Shown here: in pieces, positions 63,149-64,000 of the stretch
How positions within the stretch are numbered: the stretch's first letter is position 1
Layout of the letters: each line of letters starts with the position of its first letter
Source: Nitratiruptor sp. YY09-18
Lineage (GTDB): Bacteria; Campylobacterota; Campylobacteria; Campylobacterales; Nitratiruptoraceae
Length of the DNA stretch: 64,000 nucleotides
Direction: 5' to 3'
Assembly: GCF_016593235.1 (NCBI RefSeq)
Contig: NZ_AP023065.1
Span: forward strand, 310,001 to 374,000
Made by a program: the position numbers and the translations under genes
Notes under the pieces: model-generated
Seen by the model: the letters and a program-made list of their open reading frames with translations, nothing else
Database searches by the model: none
What the model was told of the DNA's origin: nothing

Positions 63149-64000
63149 AATTCAATCCAACACTTTCGCGCCTCAAAACCTATGAAGCTGGCAAACCTAT
63201 CGAGCTTGTTGTGAGAGAATTTGGTATAGAAGAGAAGGATATTATTAAGCTCGCATCTAATGAAAACCCCTATGGAGCAAGTCCAAAAGTAATAGAGGGT
63301 GTGCATGAGAATGCTCACAAAGTCTCCATCTATCCTGATGATAGTATGTATGAGCTCAAATCTGCTCTTTCTCAAAAATTTAATATATTTCCTGAAAACC
63401 TCATCATAGGAGCAGGAAGCGACCAGGTACTAGAGTTTTGTGCTAGAGCTGTGCTTGGTGAAGGTGATAATGTATTGATGAGTAAAATCACTTTTGCAAT
63501 GTATGAGATCTATGCATTGCAGCAGGGTGCAAATATTGTGCGCAGCTCTTGCTATCGTCACGATCTGGATGAGTTTTATGATCTATACAAAAAGTACAAC
63601 CCAGCTATCATCCATATCTGTACACCAAACAATCCAACAGGTGATGCACTTGATCGCGATTATCTCTATCAATTTTTAGAAGATGTAACAGATCCTCTTA
63701 TCATTGTAGATTGTGCTTACATGGAGTATGCAGCCTATAAAGATCCAAAAAAGTCGATCGATCCAAAAGATCTGATTGGAAAATTCCCAAATGTGATCTA
63801 TCTTGGTACATTTTCAAAAGCCTACGGCCTAGGGGGTATGCGCATAGGATATGGAATAGCGCAACCTCGTATTATCCAAGAGCTCTACAAACTGCGTCCA
63901 CCATTTAATGTGACTACTCTCTCTTTAGTAGCTGCACAAGCGGCTCTTGAGGATGAGAAGTTTGTGCAAGAGACAATTCGCAAAAATTTTGAGCAGATGG
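63145..64000 (+). CDS. hisC: Histidinol-phosphate aminotransferase (3' partial)
   Basis: PLP aminotransferase of histidine synthesis; 285 codons in the window, the rest is cut off. [33 protein letters not shown] and [14 protein letters not shown] (PLP lysine). GTG start after AAAGGAG. Being next to pheA, it may also serve aromatic transamination. Confidence 0.92.
   Translation, partial: MKFNPTLSRLKTYEAGKPIELVVREFGIEEKDIIKLASNENPYGASPKVIEGVHENAHKVSIYPDDSMYELKSALSQKFNIFPENLIIGAGSDQVLEFCARAVLGEGDNVLMSKITFAMYEIYALQQGANIVRSSCYRHDLDEFYDLYKKYNPAIIHICTPNNPTGDALDRDYLYQFLEDVTDPLIIVDCAYMEYAAYKDPKKSIDPKDLIGKFPNVIYLGTFSKAYGLGGMRIGYGIAQPRIIQELYKLRPPFNVTTLSLVAAQAALEDEKFVQETIRKNFEQM

Overview
This window reads as chromosome from a member of the Campylobacterota (formerly Epsilonproteobacteria). 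The signs are a dense, AT-leaning gene layout with many 1-8 nt overlaps and frequent GTG/TTG starts, lineage-typical genes (a DUF2603/UPF0763 protein, a Csd3-like peptidase, a PP0621-type zinc ribbon, an AddAB nuclease with an Fe-S AddB, an rplY-pth-lptF/G block) and a one-piece tmRNA whose tag reads ANNTDYRPAYAVAA. The set resembles free-living vent-type genera such as Nitratiruptor, but the genus is an inference.

Layout. 1-3045: a Csd3-like M23 peptidase (5' end outside the window), an MgtE magnesium channel and a Nudix hydrolase. 3039-7620 (minus): one overlapping run, transcribed as agmatine deiminase, a ZnuACB-type metal ABC importer, N-carbamoylputrescine amidase and a group II truncated haemoglobin. 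7646-21875: a strikingly AT-rich accessory island (detailed below). 21876-24524: alr, then small hypotheticals, rsmG and ribA. 24586-34420: hemB, argF, DUF2603, hemN, addB, addA and a CCG-type Fe-S protein. 34459-40568: periplasmic alpha carbonic anhydrase, a CZB chemoreceptor, lgt, a tiny membrane protein, a PerM-type permease, ruvB and panB. 40644-49457: trpA, tmRNA, an SGNH-like protein, a GT9 glycosyltransferase, a HerA-like ATPase, DUF2853, and a pqiA-pqiA-pqiB-pqiC lipid-transport operon. 49408-52359: pabB, pyrB, a glycine-zipper protein and bioD. 52555-57836: clpS-clpA-aat (a complete N-degron operon), transaldolase and pilT. 57895-64000: rplY-pth-lptF/G, then lysA, a HAD protein, pheA and hisC (runs off the end).

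The island is the part worth most attention. Its central operon (9120-12588) pairs an orphan TAXI-type binding protein with a 660-residue protein. That protein joins an N-terminal type-1 periplasmic-binding domain to a pentameric ligand-gated ion channel (pLGIC) module, recognisable by the FPYDKQ Pro-loop, a pre-TM1 arginine/lysine-rich segment and a conserved proline in TM1. Only three C-terminal membrane helices are visible, with no room for a fourth. A membrane-anchored DUF218 protein follows. I read this as a candidate periplasmic-solute-gated ion channel sensor. Around it lie a 15-repeat DUF4116 protein with near-identical 75-bp DNA repeats, an NlpC/P60-DUF350-TerB trio, a decayed DDE transposase abutting a truncated CHAT protease, and a 1,100-residue secreted beta-propeller protein.

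Elsewhere the genes are housekeeping metabolism: haem (hemB, hemN), arginine/polyamine (argF, aguA, aguB), aromatic amino acids (trpA, pheA), lysine (lysA), folate (pabB), biotin (bioD), pantothenate (panB), riboflavin (ribA) and envelope assembly (lgt, lptF/G, alr). No CRISPR array, prophage, rRNA or standard tRNA was seen.
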